Part shown: positions 24,826 to 34,800 of the stretch, in pieces | Numbering within the stretch: the first letter of the stretch is position 1 | Layout: each line of letters starts with the position of its first letter | Source of the DNA: Williamsia sp. | GTDB taxonomy: Bacteria > Bacteroidota > Bacteroidia > Chitinophagales > Chitinophagaceae | Reading direction: 5' to 3' | DNA length: 64,000 nucleotides | Assembly (NCBI GenBank): GCA_015069695.1 | Contig: JADCRZ010000009.1 | Coordinates: forward strand, 124,001 to 188,000 | Position numbers and translations under genes: made by a program | The notes under the pieces: generated by a model | Told to the model about the DNA's origin: nothing | Database searches by the model: none | What the model saw: the letters and a program-made list of their open reading frames with translations, nothing else

Positions 24826-26334
24826 TCAGTAGCCGGGATTTTGTTTCAGGTTGGGATTGGCTGTCAGCTGCTCAGCCGGAATAGGATAAATGGCCCGGTA
24901 GGCTTCAGTTTGTTTGGTCTTGAAGGTCCAGGTAGAAGTGAAATAAGATCCGAAGCGGATCATGTCGCGGCGGCGCTGGCCCTCCCACAGAAACTCTCTT
25001 GCCCGTTCGTCTTCAATGTTTTTTATTGTAAGGGTAGAAAGCGGCGAGGCATTGCTTCTTGCCCGTACGGCATTCACCAGTTCCAGCGCTCCTGGTTTTC
25101 CCGTGCGGAACAGGGCTTCTGCCTTTGTAAGCAGGATCTCGGCATAGCGTACCAGCACCAGGTCGTTGTTGCCGTTAAAGCCGGCCCAGGTTGCACCTAC
25201 AGGCGTATACTTCAACACTTTGTAACCTTCATTGTCTTCTGCGCTGATCAGGTCTTTAACCGCTATCAGCGTCAGCTGCTGGCCATTGGGATATTTGAGC
25301 GGCGTTCCGTTCAGGTAAAACTGCGGACCGTATTCGATCAGCGCTTTCCGGTTGTCTGTATTTTCATACCGGTCCAGCGCCTCCTGCGTGGTGCTGTACC
25401 CGTTAGCAGGGATAAACGGCAGGTTGTACTTCAGCTGGTCAAGCGCATTTTGCGTATACAGGATAAACTGGTTTCCGCCTGCATTTTTTGTCGGGTCAAT
25501 GGAAAAAGAAGAAATTGTTTCCGTGGTCTTTCCTTTGTTGCCGGCATTGAAATTATTGATCAGGTCTTTCTCCAGCGCATAAGCATTGACGCCAATCACT
25601 TTGTCGCACATGATGGCGGCGCTATCCCACTTTGCCGTGCCGGTATATACGCCCGCATTGAGGTAGGCAATGGCGAGGGCGGCGTAAATGGCTTCCCGGG
25701 TAAAGCGGGGGTAATAAGCCGATTTATTGACCGTTGTAACAGAAGGCATATCCTGCGAAGCGGCGAGCATTTCAGAAACAACAAAATTGAATACATCGCT
25801 GCGGGTGGCGTTTTTAGGAAGGTTGTTGGGGTCAACCCTGGCCACCGTTACAATGGGTACATTGCCCCAGAAGTCCATCGCATAAAAATAGCCGTATGCA
25901 CGCAGCGCGCGTGTTTCCGCGATCAGGGCTTTCAGGTTGTCTTTGTTGGGAGATTTGTTCAGGGCGTCGAGGATGGCGTTGGCCGTACCGATCTCCTGAA
26001 AGACATTGTTCCAGGCCCTGCCGGTAGTGGCATTGGCAGGGTTTACCACGTGCTGGATGATGTCCATATTGCTTTGATCGAACCAGCCGCCGCTGGCACG
26101 CCCGGGCACAACAAATTCATCTGTGCCGAGTTCAACAACACGCCAGGGATCACCGATATGCGATACCTGCGAAAGAAGTCCGTACACACCTACCACGGAA
26201 GACAGCGCTTCTTTTTCGCCCTTGTAATAGGTGTCAGGTGAAAGGCTCCCGAATTTTTCCTCGTCCAGTTTGGTGCATGCTGCCAGGGAGAAGACAGCAA
26301 CTATGGCAAAAAAGATTTTTATATACGTATGCAT
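24826..26334 (-). CDS. SusD/RagB-family surface glycan-binding lipoprotein
   Basis: The 502-residue protein has a lipoprotein signal ending LAAC (Cys20). The TPR-like SusD helices are recognisable in RAWNNVFQEIGTANAILDAL and ALIAETRALRAYGYFYAMDF; the C-terminal part carries the family's DLVLVRYAEILLTKAEALFR, then NAVRARSNASPL, and the RAREFLWEGQRRRDMIRFGS motif, ending YPIPAEQLTANPNLKQNPGY as usual. It forms the lid of the adjacent SusC transporter, 26 bp upstream, and captures oligosaccharides at the cell surface. It is the last gene of the sigma/FecR/SusC/SusD series and is followed by a strong terminator. The substrate is not deducible from this sequence, but the DUF6298/beta-helix gene at the head of the series suggests a pectin-type polysaccharide. 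Confidence 0.95.
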   Translation of the reverse strand: MHTYIKIFFAIVAVFSLAACTKLDEEKFGSLSPDTYYKGEKEALSSVVGVYGLLSQVSHIGDPWRVVELGTDEFVVPGRASGGWFDQSNMDIIQHVVNPANATTGRAWNNVFQEIGTANAILDALNKSPNKDNLKALIAETRALRAYGYFYAMDFWGNVPIVTVARVDPNNLPKNATRSDVFNFVVSEMLAASQDMPSVTTVNKSAYYPRFTREAIYAALAIAYLNAGVYTGTAKWDSAAIMCDKVIGVNAYALEKDLINNFNAGNKGKTTETISSFSIDPTKNAGGNQFILYTQNALDQLKYNLPFIPANGYSTTQEALDRYENTDNRKALIEYGPQFYLNGTPLKYPNGQQLTLIAVKDLISAEDNEGYKVLKYTPVGATWAGFNGNNDLVLVRYAEILLTKAEALFRTGKPGALELVNAVRARSNASPLSTLTIKNIEDERAREFLWEGQRRRDMIRFGSYFTSTWTFKTKQTEAYRAIYPIPAEQLTANPNLKQNPGY

Positions 26335-26360
26335 ATAGATAGAATAAGAAATAAACAGGA

Positions 26361-29300
26361 TTAAAAATTAAGGTTGATGCCTGCACTGATGCTGCGCGCG
26401 CGTGGGTATGCCAGGTAGTCTACGCCCAGCGGTGCTGTGCCCACGCCCGAAATCTCTGAATTTACTTCAGGGTCAAGACCTGAGTATTTGGTAATAACAA
26501 AAAGGTTTTGGCCTGTCAGGAACACCCGCGCATTCTGGAACAGCGGCGTCTTTGCATGAATGTCGTAGCCCAGCGTCATATTGTCCAGCCGCAGAAAAGA
26601 GCCGTCTTCGATCCAGCGGGAGGAATATTGTTTGGGCTGGTCGCGCTTTACGCCGCTCGTTACAGCGGTCACAAATACGTTCCTGCCGGGCAGGTTGCTT
26701 TCATAACCCAGGTTGTTGCCGGTGAGGTTGTACACATCATTTCCGACGGACGCGCGAAGGTTGATGCCCAGGTTCCAGTTTTTGTAATTGAACGTATTGC
26801 TGACACCGTAAGTGAATTTCGGTTGTGCATAACCGATAACCGTGTCGCCGGCGATAAATTGTTCAACCCCGTTTTTTATGCCGGTGAAGCGCCTGCCCCA
26901 GAAAGTACCCAGCGGCTGCCCCGGCGTAATCAGCTGTGCATACACGCCTGACGTAAGGCCCTGCCCCTGCAGCGGAGCGATCCTGATGTTGTTGCCCTTG
27001 AACTGGTCGTTCGAAAGACTGAGCACCTTGTTCCTGTTGCGGCTAAAGACGACGTTGATGCTCCAGTTGAAATCTTTCTGCGATACCGGCGTTGCTCCCA
27101 GTACTACCTCAATGCCCCTGTTTTGTACGCTGCCTACATTGGCCAATTGCGTATTGATGGCAGTAGGGGATGGAACCGGCAAACGCAACAAGAGGTCGGT
27201 GGTTTTTTTGTTGTAGTAGTCAACGCTTCCGTGGATCCTTCCGTCGAGAAAGGCAAAGTCGATCCCGCCGTTCAGCTGGGCTGTTTGCTCCCAGCGCAGG
27301 TTGGGATTGGCATATTGCTGCGGCAATACGTTGGTGATCCGCTGTCCGCCTACAATATAGCCTGTTGTGGTAGCGCCCAGGGTGGTGATTGAATTGAGGT
27401 TGCCGATTTCCTGGTTGCCTGTAACGCCATAGCTAAGCCGGAGCTTGAGATCGGAAACAGCCGGTACCTTGAAAAATTCTTCTTTCGACAAACGCCAGGC
27501 AACCGAGCCCGATGGAAAAACGCCCCATCTGTTGCCGCTGCCAAACCTGCTGGAGCCATCCCTTCTAACGGTTCCGGTGAGCAGGAAGCGGTCGTCAAAA
27601 TTGTAGTTGGCCCTTGCATACATCGAAATAAGCGTATTGCTTTGCTTGAATGTAGAAACGGTGTTGATGGAACTGGCAGCCTGCAAACTGTACCACAAAA
27701 ACTCATCCGACAGGAAGCCCGATGCAGTGGTCCTGTCGCCTTCTTCCACAAAGTATTGATATGAGTATCCGGCAATGGCATCGATCGAATGGCGTCCGAA
27801 CTTGTCATTAAAGCGCAACACGGTTTCCAGCAGCTTGCTGTAATCTTCCAGTTTTTGCACGCTTGCATAACCACCCAACCCCGAACCAAGCGGGTTCGAT
27901 TGCTTGATATACGAGTTCCGGTCAATGTCCTGTTTGGTATAGCCCAGGTTCACGTTGAAGCTGAGTGGTTTTGTGATCTTCAGCGTGGTGGTCAGATTGC
28001 CGATAAACCGGTTGTTGGTCAGCTGGTCTGGCACATCTGTGGAAAATGAAACCGGATTGATGCGGTAAGGCAATACAAAATTGTAATTGCCGGCAGAGTC
28101 GTACACAGGATAGGTCGGGTTGAACACATAGGCTTCGTAGTTCATGCTGGTGCCTTGTTCACTGCCCACCGTGTTGGAGATGGGGGCGCTGTTGGAAAAG
28201 GTCTGGCCGTAATTTACGCGCATGTCAAAAAGCAGCCGGTCGTCCAGCGTGGAATGGTTCAAATTGATCCGGGCATCTGTGCGGGTGATCTTTGAACCCA
28301 GTACCACCCCTTGCTGGATGCCATGCCCGAGCGATGCCCGGTACGTGGTTTTGTCTGAGCCGCCTGCAAACGACAGGTAGTAATCCTGCGAGTAACCGGT
28401 GCGGTAAATCTGGTCCTGCCAGTTTGTATTGGCTCCTTTGTCGCTGATAGACAGGCCCAGGTCTTTGACCACACTCCTGTACTGATCGGCCGACAATACA
28501 TCAAGCGTTTTTGATACTTTCGACATGCCTCCGGTAACAGATAAGGAGACCCTTCCTTTTCCGGCACTGCCTTTTTTGGTTGTGATCACAATTACACCGT
28601 TAGCGCCCCGTGAGCCATAGATGGCAGCAGCAGAGGCATCTTTCAGCACGGTGATCGATTCAATATCGTTCGGGTTGAGTGTAAGCAGCGGGTTAACCGG
28701 TTCCTGGTCAAACACGTCTGTACCGTTTGCCCTGATGTTTGCCTGTGAAACACCGGCTGTGGTGGAGATGGGAACGCCATCAATTACATACAGGGGATCG
28801 TTGTTGCCGGTGAGTGAAGTGCCCCCGCGGATCCGGATGGTATTGGAGCCGCCGGGCTTGCCACTGTTCTGTGATATGTTTACACCGGCCAGCTTGCCCT
28901 GGATGGCCTGCTGCGGACTGAGCACCACACCCTGGTTAAAATCCTTGCTGCTTACAGCGGAAACAGAACCTGTGAGGTCTTTGTTGCGCTGTGTTCCATA
29001 ACCTACTACAACCACATCCATTTCCTGTGAGGCAGATGATAAAACAATGTTCAGGGAACCATCACCCGCCTTGACTTCCTTGGTGGTATAGCCAACAAAT
29101 GAAACAACCAGTACGGAACCGGCATTGGCAACGGTGATGGAAAAGCTCCCGTCATCGCCGGCGGTCACCACATTTTTGGGCGCAGCCTTTTCGGTAACAG
29201 TAGCACCGGGCAGGGCCTCTCCGAGGTTGTTTGATATCTTTCCTGAAACCGAGATGGCAGGAGGAGAAGGCGCTGCACGAACAGGCTCCACTTCAAGGAG

Positions 29301-29663
29301 CTTTTCTTTTTTCAGGCCGATCACCACGGTACGGTCGATGATGGTATAGGAGAGGGGGAGCGACTGGAAAACCAGGTTCAGGGCCTGCTCTACAGATGCA
29401 TCTGCTACCTGTACGGTTACCGGACCTGCTTTTTGCAGGAGCGTACGGGAATAGGCAAACGTGTAACCGGTCTGCCGCTTGATTTCTTTGAATACTTTGA
29501 CCAGCGACATCTCTTTTGCAAAGAGGGTCACCTTCTGCGTATAGCCATGGGCGTTAACATTCAGAAAGGCAACCAGGAGAAAAAACGTTGTTAGCTTCAT
29601 CATGAACAGTTTCTGGACGGCTCTTTTAGACACAATGAGCTTGCGCAAAGCAACCAATTGCAT
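26361..29663 (-). CDS. SusC/RagA TonB-dependent transporter with N-terminal STN signalling domain
   Basis: From the ATG at 29663 the protein has about 1100 residues; an upstream in-frame ATG at 29714 is less likely because the signal peptide would be buried. After the signal peptide comes an STN domain (VTLFAKEMSLVKVFKEIKRQ to RTVVIGLKK), then a carboxypeptidase-regulatory-like domain (ISVSGKISNNLGEALPGATV), a TonB-box region (DVVVVGYGTQRNKDLTGSVS), the plug (GKPGGSNTIRIRGGTSLTGN) and a 22-strand barrel ending in RSISAGINLNF. STN domains contact a FecR-type anti-sigma factor, and one lies 167 bp upstream, so ligand uptake probably induces the locus. Energy comes from TonB-ExbBD encoded elsewhere. 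Confidence 0.95.
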   Translation of the reverse strand: MQLVALRKLIVSKRAVQKLFMMKLTTFFLLVAFLNVNAHGYTQKVTLFAKEMSLVKVFKEIKRQTGYTFAYSRTLLQKAGPVTVQVADASVEQALNLVFQSLPLSYTIIDRTVVIGLKKEKLLEVEPVRAAPSPPAISVSGKISNNLGEALPGATVTEKAAPKNVVTAGDDGSFSITVANAGSVLVVSFVGYTTKEVKAGDGSLNIVLSSASQEMDVVVVGYGTQRNKDLTGSVSAVSSKDFNQGVVLSPQQAIQGKLAGVNISQNSGKPGGSNTIRIRGGTSLTGNNDPLYVIDGVPISTTAGVSQANIRANGTDVFDQEPVNPLLTLNPNDIESITVLKDASAAAIYGSRGANGVIVITTKKGSAGKGRVSLSVTGGMSKVSKTLDVLSADQYRSVVKDLGLSISDKGANTNWQDQIYRTGYSQDYYLSFAGGSDKTTYRASLGHGIQQGVVLGSKITRTDARINLNHSTLDDRLLFDMRVNYGQTFSNSAPISNTVGSEQGTSMNYEAYVFNPTYPVYDSAGNYNFVLPYRINPVSFSTDVPDQLTNNRFIGNLTTTLKITKPLSFNVNLGYTKQDIDRNSYIKQSNPLGSGLGGYASVQKLEDYSKLLETVLRFNDKFGRHSIDAIAGYSYQYFVEEGDRTTASGFLSDEFLWYSLQAASSINTVSTFKQSNTLISMYARANYNFDDRFLLTGTVRRDGSSRFGSGNRWGVFPSGSVAWRLSKEEFFKVPAVSDLKLRLSYGVTGNQEIGNLNSITTLGATTTGYIVGGQRITNVLPQQYANPNLRWEQTAQLNGGIDFAFLDGRIHGSVDYYNKKTTDLLLRLPVPSPTAINTQLANVGSVQNRGIEVVLGATPVSQKDFNWSINVVFSRNRNKVLSLSNDQFKGNNIRIAPLQGQGLTSGVYAQLITPGQPLGTFWGRRFTGIKNGVEQFIAGDTVIGYAQPKFTYGVSNTFNYKNWNLGINLRASVGNDVYNLTGNNLGYESNLPGRNVFVTAVTSGVKRDQPKQYSSRWIEDGSFLRLDNMTLGYDIHAKTPLFQNARVFLTGQNLFVITKYSGLDPEVNSEISGVGTAPLGVDYLAYPRARSISAGINLNF

Positions 29664-29830
29664 AAATTTGATTGATTTTAGGTGAAACAATATGGATTCG
29701 CGTTCATATAACAATCAACCTGGATCAATCCCCGGATGCAGCCTGCCCGCTGCTCCGGTTTTTTTTACCAGGTCTACCTGATACAAATAGAAATAGTCCC
29801 TGCTGTATGTATTCCTGCCCGTAGTTTATC

Positions 29831-31036
29831 TTATGAAACAATGATCCTTCTTTCTTCTATGCTGAAATGAATGTTGGCCGTAAGTTCCAGCACTTTTAAA
29901 ACCGACGACAGCTTTGAACTGCGCGGCATCTCAACATGGTAGAGGTTGTCGTCCGGTGTGATGCGGTATTCCACATCTACATCATACCATCTGGCGAGCT
30001 GCCGCATTACTGTGCGGATATCGGCATTGTCAAAATGAAACAAGCCGTTTTTCCAGGCAATCACATCTTCTGCATCCGGATCCCGGATCTTATCCAATCC
30101 GCCCTTCTTATTCAGTCTTGATTGTTCCAGCGGATTGAGTACAAGTGTCTGGTTGTTGTGAGAGAATGCCACAGATCCTTCAAATAAGGTGGTCTGGAGT
30201 AGGGCCTCATCGGGGTAGGCCATTACATTAAAATGGGTGCCCATCACCGTTACCTCCGAACCGTTGACCGCAACAACAAAGGGGTGATCCCTGTTTTTTG
30301 CTACTTCAAAATAAGCCTCGCCGGTTATATCAACCCTTCTTTCCGGGCCCGTAAAGGCAGTCGGAAAGCGGATGGAAGAAACCGCATTCAGCCATACCAT
30401 GCTGCCATCCGGCAGTTCAACCTGGTACTGTCCGCCACGCGGCGTCGAGATGGTGTTGTAAACGGTTTCCTGGTTGCCGGGGCTGCTTACCTTGTAGTCC
30501 AGCTTGCCGTTTAATTTGATCACGGTAGAAGCGCCTTGTTTTGCCAGCGGCCCGTTGGCCGCATCATCCAGGGTAATTACGGTTCCATTGCCCAGGGTGA
30601 GCAGGGCCTTGCGGCCGCCGGGAAGAACATCGACCGGCTCTTTTTTCTGGTGCTTTGCCACAGGGGCGGGGTTGGTTGAACGGGCATGATTCCACATCCA
30701 GGCTGCAAGCACGCTCACAACTGCCAGCAGGGCTGCTGCGATTGACAGGGGCAACCACCTTCTGAAACTGCTGCGCTGTTTGGGTGGGAGATCAACCAAA
30801 ACAGCTTCCTGGTTTGCACGGGCTACCGACAGGATGTTTTCAAAAATGACCGGTGCCCGCCGCCTGTCTGCCAGGCCACTGAGCGAGCGGTCTTGCAGCA
30901 GCTGGCTGATATGGTCTTTCAACAGCTGTTTAAAAGGCTCTTGTTGGATCATCTCCAGAAATTGCTGCAGTTCTTCACCCGTCAGCTGGTTCCGCGTGTA
31001 ATCCTGCATTAGCTCGTTGAATGGTCGATTGCTCAT
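29831..31036 (-). CDS. FecR-family anti-sigma factor
   Basis: From the ATG at 31036 the protein has 401 residues. The N-terminal DUF4880-like helical part (MSNRPFNELMQDYTRNQLTG) should hold the sigma factor; a single membrane helix follows at about residues 90-115 (WLPLSIAAALLAVVSVLAAW). The periplasmic FecR domain spans about 180-290 (YNTISTPRGGQYQVELPDGS, VWLNAVSSIRFP, GEAYFEVAKN), and a DUF4974 secretin-like domain forms the C-terminus (ENGLFHFDNADIRTVM-like WKNGLFHF to IVS). This is the textbook partner of an STN-bearing SusC and of the ECF sigma 114 bp upstream. Upon substrate binding by SusC, it is expected to release the sigma factor, probably via proteolysis. Confidence 0.93.
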   Translation of the reverse strand: MSNRPFNELMQDYTRNQLTGEELQQFLEMIQQEPFKQLLKDHISQLLQDRSLSGLADRRRAPVIFENILSVARANQEAVLVDLPPKQRSSFRRWLPLSIAAALLAVVSVLAAWMWNHARSTNPAPVAKHQKKEPVDVLPGGRKALLTLGNGTVITLDDAANGPLAKQGASTVIKLNGKLDYKVSSPGNQETVYNTISTPRGGQYQVELPDGSMVWLNAVSSIRFPTAFTGPERRVDITGEAYFEVAKNRDHPFVVAVNGSEVTVMGTHFNVMAYPDEALLQTTLFEGSVAFSHNNQTLVLNPLEQSRLNKKGGLDKIRDPDAEDVIAWKNGLFHFDNADIRTVMRQLARWYDVDVEYRITPDDNLYHVEMPRSSKLSSVLKVLELTANIHFSIEERRIIVS

Positions 31037-31150
31037 AAGTTTTCTGGTATGTTGCCTGGCGGCAGACTGGCAGCCGGTTTTTACCGTGCCCGGGTATAAA
31101 GACACGGGTTACAGGGGGAGGTAGTAGCCGGTGCTAAAAAATATTTTTTT

Positions 31151-31783
31151 TCAGGAAAACAAACAGGCTACAAAAGGCAGCAGGATCTCCGGGAGCAGGA
31201 TGTTGTGGCGGGAAAGATAAGCCCGGATAAAATGGAGTGCCTTGTTCATGTGCGATTTCACCGTGAGCCGGGAAACACCCATGCGACTGGCAATAGAAGC
31301 CTGGTCGAGGCCTTCGTAGCGGCTGAGTTCAAACACGGTGCGTTGCTGAGGCGGCAATTGTTTCACCGCTTCATCAATGATCTGTCCGGTTTCTTTCAGC
31401 AGCAGTTGCTGATCAGGGGATAAATTGTTTTCTGTCTCTGCCGGCAGCGGTTGGGTACCGGTTTTTTTTCTCAGCTCATTGTAGATATGGTTGCGGGCAA
31501 TGATAAAAAGGTAATTGTCAAAATTGTCAACGGATAAAAGCTGTTCGCGTTTGATCCAGACCTTTAAAAAGATGTCCTGCACCAGTTCTTCGGCTACCAC
31601 CTGCGACCGGATAAAAGTAAAAGCTACAGAGTAGATATTGTCCCAATACAAGTAGAACAGTTGGCGGAAGGCATCCTCATCACCTGTTGCTACCTGCCTG
31701 ACCAGGTAATTGCTGTTGTATGAAGTATTGGCAAGCAATCGCAGCGCGTTGTTAGATCGTGTATTCAGTGATAAATGTACCAA
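31151..31783 (-). CDS. ECF RNA polymerase sigma-70 factor, non-ATG start
   Basis: The sigma domains are clear: region 2 (DAFRQLFYLYWDNIYSVAFT, then AEELVQDIFLKVW) and region 4 (AVKQLPPQQRTVFELSRYEG, SRLTVKSHMNKAL). There is no ATG in frame near the expected N-terminus. The frame stays open far upstream into the preceding gene, but family proteins begin about 25-30 residues before the RQVATGDEDAF motif, which points to TTG at 31783 (giving 210 residues) or CTG at 31768. The first of these is used here. The C-terminus ends in a hydrophobic tail (NILLPEILLPFVACLFS), unusual but seen in some FecI-like factors. It is 114 bp before the FecR gene and 64 bp after the DUF6298-type gene, and should direct transcription of the SusCD locus. 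Confidence 0.85.
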   Translation of the reverse strand: MVHLSLNTRSNNALRLLANTSYNSNYLVRQVATGDEDAFRQLFYLYWDNIYSVAFTFIRSQVVAEELVQDIFLKVWIKREQLLSVDNFDNYLFIIARNHIYNELRKKTGTQPLPAETENNLSPDQQLLLKETGQIIDEAVKQLPPQQRTVFELSRYEGLDQASIASRMGVSRLTVKSHMNKALHFIRAYLSRHNILLPEILLPFVACLFS

Positions 31784-31847
31784 TAGTTGAATGGAAGAAA
31801 AATATTTATTTCTCCGCTTTGCAGAACAAGGTGTGTTCCTGAAAAAA

Positions 31848-34800
31848 TTAAAAAGCCTGCAAAAAAAGGAGCCACTGGTTTTTTGAAGGTTTTTTAATTG
31901 ATGCGCCTTTTTGTAAGCGGATAGGCTCAGCCAGGGAAATTGTTTTTTCTGAAAGCGGATCATACCAAATGCCTTTGTACCGGCGATCCGGCCCGCTTTG
32001 ATCCGGAATAATGGCCGGGCCGGAAAGCGAGTAGAGCAGCAGGGTCTCCCTGCTGCTGTCTGCCAGGCACCAGTTCTGTTGCCCGTTGACAAGCATGTTG
32101 TCTGCCGGCCGCATATCCATCAGCCTGCTTCCCAGGTATTGTTGCACAAAACCATTGAACGTAAGATGGCCTCCGCCTCTTTCCCGGGGCGTGGACATAA
32201 TCACCTGTGCACCGCCTGCCATCAGCGAGGCAATGGCGCTTACATCATTGTATACGGACACCACGGCTTTGCCGGGAAACCGGTCAGTATACTCGCGCAC
32301 CTGCCGGTATACCAGGGGCTGGCTGGTAGGCAGGGGATAATCTGTCTCCTGCAGGAAAGCCTCTCCCACCATTTCCCGGTACGATCTGTTCTGTCCACCC
32401 TTGGGTGCCCACAGCGAGTCTCTGTTAGAAAACAATCCCTCCGGACGATACTGCCAGTAACGCGTATCAATCACATCCACCTGCTGTGCGAGGGCGGGAT
32501 CACCCAGGATCGCGTCTGTAATGTCTTTGCTCGTAACGAGCGCTACGCGCACATGCCGGTTGTGCTGCTGCTCCCAGTCGGCAATGGTTTGCAGAAAAAA
32601 GCGCTGAAAGGCCAAGGGGCCGCTAAACTGAATACCCAGACTGAATATGATGTTGCTGGCCGAACCCAATTCATCAAGCACATGAAAGATATACGCCTGG
32701 TGGAGCTGGCGCATAAGTGGCTGGTCTGTATTATAAAACTGGTTGCCAAGGTGCAGTCTGGCCCAGGGCTCTGCGGGCAGGGGTTCCGGAAGCGGTGTGC
32801 CGTTGAGGTTGTTGACGGACCGCCAGGGGTAATCAACCCAGTGCGTTACATATTCCAGCAGGTTGTGGGTATCGTACAGGTTGTAGTACAGCACCAGGCC
32901 GTTTTCATCGCAGAGCTGCGCAAACTCTTTTCCCCGCTTGAAATACCAGGGATTGAATTTGGTGAGATCATACAGGCTCATGCCATCCCAGGCCTTGCCC
33001 TGGCCGCTGCGGGCCCAGGGCATCTCATAGAAGGGTGCCCATACCTGGCTGTCTGTCCGTTTCCTGGTATCATGGTCATCACGTCTCCGGTCGTACCATA
33101 GGCCAGTAACAGTCTGGTAAAAAAAGGTTCCCTGGCGCGCCAGGTTCTTGGCCAGTACGGGCAAGTCTTCCGTCAATCCCGGACCCACCTTGCCCGGCAC
33201 ATAGCGCGTAATGCTGGTTCCTGAATTCAGCTCTCCGCCGGGAAAAGCCTGTCCGCGCCAGAACCCGTCGCCGGCAGAGCCACCCCAGACCACAGATCCG
33301 TCAATTACAAAGCGCCCATTGATGAGCTGTAACGGATGTAAGCGGGGTGGCGGAAGTGGCGTAGGAGCAGGAAGGTCTTTGTAAGTAAACGCACGAATAT
33401 TTGCGGTGGAAACAACAGGAGCAGCCACGGTTTCAGGCTGTGCTTGCCCCTTTCTGGCCGCCAGCTGGTACTGGTAAAGAGAGCGGGATGCGCTTGTGGC
33501 AAGATTGGGATATTCACCAGGCCCCTCGGCTATTACTTCACTGGCTTTGCAGTTCCAGGCGATGGAGTTGGCGGCCGTCCAGCCACCTCCCTGCGCCCTG
33601 CTGAAATCATAGGCAAGCTGCAGACCGGCTCCTTCAACGGTTACATTCTCATACAACACACCGGATGCCCAGCTTTCAAACGAACCGCTGGCACCCAGCG
33701 CATGCAGGGCTTTACAATCCAGGAAAACATTGGGACCCGCAGCACAGAACCCGGTAGCAAAATCATTCATGCCGGAATCTGACACACATCTTTGTACCAG
33801 TACCTGCTGCCCTTCAACCAAAAAATTATACCTGCGGTAACCCGCGGCTTCCCCGGTTGGTTGCTCGCACCGGCAGTCCAACACACTCACGCAACGGGCC
33901 CGTGGCGCCACGCTCACGGCGGCGCTTACAAAGTGACGCGCTGTTACACTGCGCACCCAAACATGCTCGGCCCGGTTTACCAGGATGCCCGTCCAGGCAT
34001 GTTCTTCATCAAAGCGGTTGGCCCGGTCGTACTGACTTTCAAGGACCAGGTTTTCTAGCCCGATCAAATGGGGCAAAGTGCCGTTTACAACGCGGACAGT
34101 AGCCCCGCCATATTGTTGCTGTATAGAGGTGGTGATAGGCGCATCGAGGAGGATTTGTTTTTTTGCCTTGTCTGCTTCCGTTACGACCCGGTCCCACACC
34201 AGGTCTCTTGACCCGGCGGGCCATTGCAGTCCCCGGTAAGCAACAAACATACCCTCTGCTTTATTCATGCCCAGGTCGGCTATCCAGGTGGCTGTGCTGG
34301 GGCGGGTAATAACAACATGGTCTCCGGGCTCTATGTCTTCCAGCTTGTCCAGTGTCAACCGCCGGCTTCCTGCTGCAACAGAGGGGTTTGTAACCTGCAG
34401 GGCTTCCCGCAGGGAAAAAGTATCCTGCAGACTGCCTACTTGTATCAGGCTGCGCCGGTCGGTTCCGGTGGCTACAAGGAGGGTAGGACTTTTGCCGGTA
34501 CTGCCCCGCACAACCACGCCGCTCTTGTTCAGCCTGAGCTGGCCGGATACAAGGAACCTGCCCGGCCCCAATTGCAATGCGCCGCGAAAACCGGTTGGCT
34601 GAACAGGAAGGCTGCCGATGTAATCAAGGGCGCCCTGAAGAAGGCGGGTATCGTCGCCACCACTGGGACTTACCCGCAGCACAGCCGGCACTTGCGGGAT
34701 TGAGCGGTTGCCGCCCATATAGCCTGCGCAGGAAAAATCAATCGGGATAGAATCAGGATTTATCTCCCGCTGGGATTGAGCTGTGGCCGTCGGATTGTAC

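Noticed and set aside
24694-26241. Open frame of 515 codons on the plus strand
   Set aside because: It is antisense to SusD over nearly its whole length, starts in the terminator region, has Cys/Arg/His-rich composition and no recognisable domain.
31784-32092. Upstream extension of the ECF sigma reading frame to an ATG at 32092
   Set aside because: The extension overlaps the 3' end of the preceding gene, is unlike any sigma N-terminus and would add about 100 residues beyond the family length.
31998-33101. Open frame of 367 codons on the plus strand
   Set aside because: It is an antisense shadow of the beta-helix/DUF6298-type gene with no signal, domain or promoter.
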